From: JANRKT01 sp033763355
GTDB taxonomy: Bacteria > Bacteroidota > Bacteroidia > Chitinophagales > Chitinophagaceae
Direction of reading: 5' to 3'
NCBI GenBank assembly: GCA_033763355.1
Contig: JANRKT010000392.1
Coordinates: 1 to 8,753 of the forward strand
Length of the DNA stretch: 8,753 nt
This document shows positions 6,637 through 8,753 of this stretch, in pieces (position 1 is the first letter of the stretch; each line of letters begins with the position of its first letter). The notes under the pieces are model-generated. The model was not told the origin of the DNA. It saw nothing but the letters and a program-made list of their open reading frames with translations, and ran no database searches. The position numbers and the translations under genes are program-made.

Positions 6637-7908
6637 TCACAACCTCACCCTCACCGCCTCTGCATGTGCCTGCAACCCTTCCGCTTCTGCCATTTCAATT
6701 ACTGTATTCCCAATATTTTTCAGGCCTTCTGCTGTTAATTTCTGGTAAGTGATTTTTTTTACAAAGCTGTCCACACTCACACCACTATAAGCTTTGGCAT
6801 AGCCATTGGTAGGCAAAGTATGGTTGGTACCGCTTGCATAATCACCAACGCTTTCGGGGGAATAGTGACCCAGAAACACAGAACCTGCATTTATAATTTT
6901 TTCTGCCATTGCATCGGCGTTATTACAACTCAATATCAAATGCTCAGGGGCATATTCATTGAGCAAATCCATTGCTTCATCCGCATTTTTTACCAGGATT
7001 ATTTTACTGTTTTCAAGCGCCTTTAATGCAATTTCCTTTCTTGGCAATTTGTTCAACTGTCTGTCTATCTCATCTTTCACCTTAGCAATACATGATTCAT
7101 CAATGGTAACCAGCAACACCTGCGAATCTGCTCCATGCTCTGCCTGGCTCAGCAAATCGGCTGCAACAAAAGCAGGCTTTGCAGTTTCATCAGCATATAC
7201 AGCTACTTCACTGGGGCCTGCAGGCATATCAATGGCGATGCCATCCTGTTGCACCAGTTGTTTGGCACAGGTGACATATTGGTTACCGGGGCCAAAAATT
7301 TTATATACCTGCGGAATGCTTTCTGTTCCATAAACCATAGCACCGATGGCCTGCACCCCGCCTGCTTTAAAAACTTTTGTTATGCCGGTAAGACCGGCGG
7401 CAAATAATACCGGCGCTGCAATCTTTCCATCTTTACCAGGAGGTGTGCACAAAGCAATTTCTTTACAACCTGCAATAACAGCAGGAATGGAAAGCATCAG
7501 CACGGTTGAAAATAAAGGCGCCGATCCTCCGGGAATATACAATCCTGCTTTATCAATCGCTACGCTCTTTCTCCAGCATTGTACACCCGTCATGGTTTCT
7601 ATAATTTCAGGCGCTGTCAGCTGCTTTTCATGAAACCTTCTGATATTGGCAGCAGCCTGTTTTATGGCCTGTTTAAGTTCATTACCCAGCAAGGCCTCAG
7701 CTTCCTGAAATTCCTTATCCGTAACCAGTAGCTTCCTTACACTCACGCCGTCAAATTTCTTTGAATACTTTTTTACAGCCTTGTCTTTGTTCTTCTTTAC
7801 ATCATTCAAAATCTTTCTTACACTTTTTTCAAGTAAATACGAGTCCAGTGAAGGCCTCATCAATATTTTACCCCATTCAGCCTGTTGCGGATATTTGTAT
7901 AACTGCAT
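6637..7908 (-). CDS. hisD: Histidinol dehydrogenase
   Basis: Zinc- and NAD-dependent enzyme that oxidises L-histidinol in two steps to L-histidine, the end of the pathway, in the cytoplasm. The 423-residue length is normal for the family. The four zinc ligands known from E. coli HisD all have counterparts: Gln255 and His258 in SQAEHGADSQ, Asp356 in GDYASGTNH, and His415 in the C-terminal LQAHAEAVRVRL. The catalytic Glu-His pair is Glu322-His323 in APEHLI. The nucleotide-binding core is visible at GLYIPGGSAPLFSTVLM (122-138), FGPGNQYVT (205-213) and MPAGPSEVAVYAD (228-240). The ATG at 7908 lies 41 bases after the hisG stop, preceded by an A-rich leader without a Shine-Dalgarno sequence. It is second in the hisG-hisD-hisC order typical of Bacteroidota. 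The protein looks intact. Confidence 0.97.
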   Translation of the reverse strand: MQLYKYPQQAEWGKILMRPSLDSYLLEKSVRKILNDVKKNKDKAVKKYSKKFDGVSVRKLLVTDKEFQEAEALLGNELKQAIKQAAANIRRFHEKQLTAPEIIETMTGVQCWRKSVAIDKAGLYIPGGSAPLFSTVLMLSIPAVIAGCKEIALCTPPGKDGKIAAPVLFAAGLTGITKVFKAGGVQAIGAMVYGTESIPQVYKIFGPGNQYVTCAKQLVQQDGIAIDMPAGPSEVAVYADETAKPAFVAADLLSQAEHGADSQVLLVTIDESCIAKVKDEIDRQLNKLPRKEIALKALENSKIILVKNADEAMDLLNEYAPEHLILSCNNADAMAEKIINAGSVFLGHYSPESVGDYASGTNHTLPTNGYAKAYSGVSVDSFVKKITYQKLTAEGLKNIGNTVIEMAEAEGLQAHAEAVRVRL

Positions 7909-7949
7909 TTTTGATTTTGTCTTTTTAATTTCTTCTTACAAAAGTGGTT

Positions 7950-8753
7950 TCATATAACCATCTTCTCTATCGGCACTACCAGTATGCCCTGTGCCCCTGA
8001 CGCTTTTAATTGTTCTATCTTATCCCAAAATTCATCTTCACTTAATACGCTGTGCACACTGCTCCAGCCACTCTCTGCCAATGGCAAAACAGTTGGGCTT
8101 TTCATACCCGGTAAAATGGAAATGATGTCATTCAGTTTTTCATTGGGGGCATTCAGCAACACATATTTATTCCGCTTTGCTTTCTTAACTGCACGGATGC
8201 GGAACAGTAATTTATCCAGCAATACCTGTTGTTCTTTACTCAGGCTTTTATTACGGATGAGTACGGCCTGAGATTGGAGTATTGTTTCCACTTCCTTTAA
8301 CCCGTTCATGAACAAAGTTGAGCCGCTGCTTACCAGGTCAGCCACTACATCAGCAAGGCCAATGCCGGGGGCTATCTCAACAGAACCGCTTATTTCGTGA
8401 ATATCAGCTTCCACATTATGCTTTTTCATGTATTGGTTTACAAGAAAAGGGTAACTCGTTGCAATACGCTTTCCGCTTAATGAAGCAATGCCTGCGTATT
8501 GCTGGCCACGGGGAATAGCAATTGACAAACGGCATTTTCCAAAGCCCAGTTCCTGGACCGTTTCTGTTTCCTTATTCTTTTCATTCAATACGTTTTCGCC
8601 AACAATGCCAATATCCGCCACTCCGTCTTCAACATACTGGGGAATGTCATCATCCCTCAAAAAGAAAACTTCAAGGGGGAAATTATCGCTCTCGGTCTTG
8701 AGCCGGTCTTTTACATTGCGAAGGTCTATACCACATTCATTCAGCAATTTTAC
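7950..8753 (-). CDS. hisG: ATP phosphoribosyltransferase, long form, N-terminus cut by window edge
   Basis: Condenses ATP with PRPP to phosphoribosyl-ATP, the first and feedback-controlled step of histidine synthesis. The window holds 267 codons plus the TGA. The frame is still open at the right edge; about 18 residues, including the real start, should lie outside. A TTG at 8747 is in frame but is not a plausible start, because the reading LLNECGIDL matches the interior of the family (ELLARCGI in E. coli, from memory). In visible numbering, RDDDIP (33-38) and GVADIGIVGENVL (44-56) belong to the catalytic domain. The family signature runs from Glu126 to Leu147, including the PRPP loop DLVSSGSTL (139-147). 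The C-terminal 75 or so residues, ending ILVVPIEKMVI, are the regulatory domain of the long hexameric form, so no HisZ partner is needed and histidine inhibition is expected. It is the first his gene of the cluster; any promoter or leader lies outside the window. Confidence 0.96.
   Translation of the reverse strand, partial: VKLLNECGIDLRNVKDRLKTESDNFPLEVFFLRDDDIPQYVEDGVADIGIVGENVLNEKNKETETVQELGFGKCRLSIAIPRGQQYAGIASLSGKRIATSYPFLVNQYMKKHNVEADIHEISGSVEIAPGIGLADVVADLVSSGSTLFMNGLKEVETILQSQAVLIRNKSLSKEQQVLLDKLLFRIRAVKKAKRNKYVLLNAPNEKLNDIISILPGMKSPTVLPLAESGWSSVHSVLSEDEFWDKIEQLKASGAQGILVVPIEKMVI

Noticed and set aside
8745..8747. TTG as the start codon of hisG.
   Set aside because: The frame continues upstream to the window edge (VK before LLNECG), and this part of the protein matches the family interior, about 18 residues in from the true start.

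Overview
The window looks like chromosomal DNA from a member of the Bacteroidota, most plausibly a Chitinophagaceae-like soil or freshwater bacterium. Four observations support this: moderate GC content, start codons that mostly lack a Shine-Dalgarno sequence, a TAnnTTTG-type -7 promoter element before the aspartate kinase gene, and a fused HisB whose sequence resembles the Bacteroidota form. The genus assignment is an inference from protein style, not a database result.

Layout, left to right. Positions 1-1304 (minus strand) hold a nearly complete monofunctional aspartate kinase (lysC), whose last few codons lie beyond the left edge. A 172-base divergent intergenic region (1305-1476) separates it from a plus-strand gene at 1477-2496. 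That gene encodes an exported protein with six MORN_2/YwqK-type repeats arranged 3+3. It converges on the 3' end of a long minus-strand gene cluster. In transcription order (right to left) the cluster reads hisG (5' end off the window), hisD, hisC, a PQQ-type glucose/sorbosone dehydrogenase, a small cytochrome c, and bifunctional hisB. All genes point the same way, with gaps of 41, 110 (68 if the longer hisC start is used), 56, 5 and 3 bases.

How the genes work together. HisG makes phosphoribosyl-ATP (step 1). HisB supplies IGP dehydratase and histidinol-phosphate phosphatase. HisC supplies the aminotransferase and HisD the final two oxidations to histidine. HisH, HisF, HisA and HisI/E are not in the window, and nothing follows hisB except the convergent gene, so the histidine pathway is split. 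LysC starts the aspartate-family amino acid pathway.

The most unusual feature is the periplasmic redox pair (dehydrogenase plus cytochrome c) inserted between hisC and hisB with near-zero spacing to hisB, so a periplasmic respiratory function is probably co-transcribed with an amino acid biosynthesis gene. Secondary points are a five-unit heptanucleotide repeat directly after the hisD stop codon, loss of the zinc-loop cysteines in the HisB phosphatase domain, and the 3+3 repeat protein. I saw no tRNA, rRNA, CRISPR, transposase, phage or plasmid features. Most of the window is ordinary biosynthetic chromosome, and I do not see clear evidence for a new defence or mobile system.
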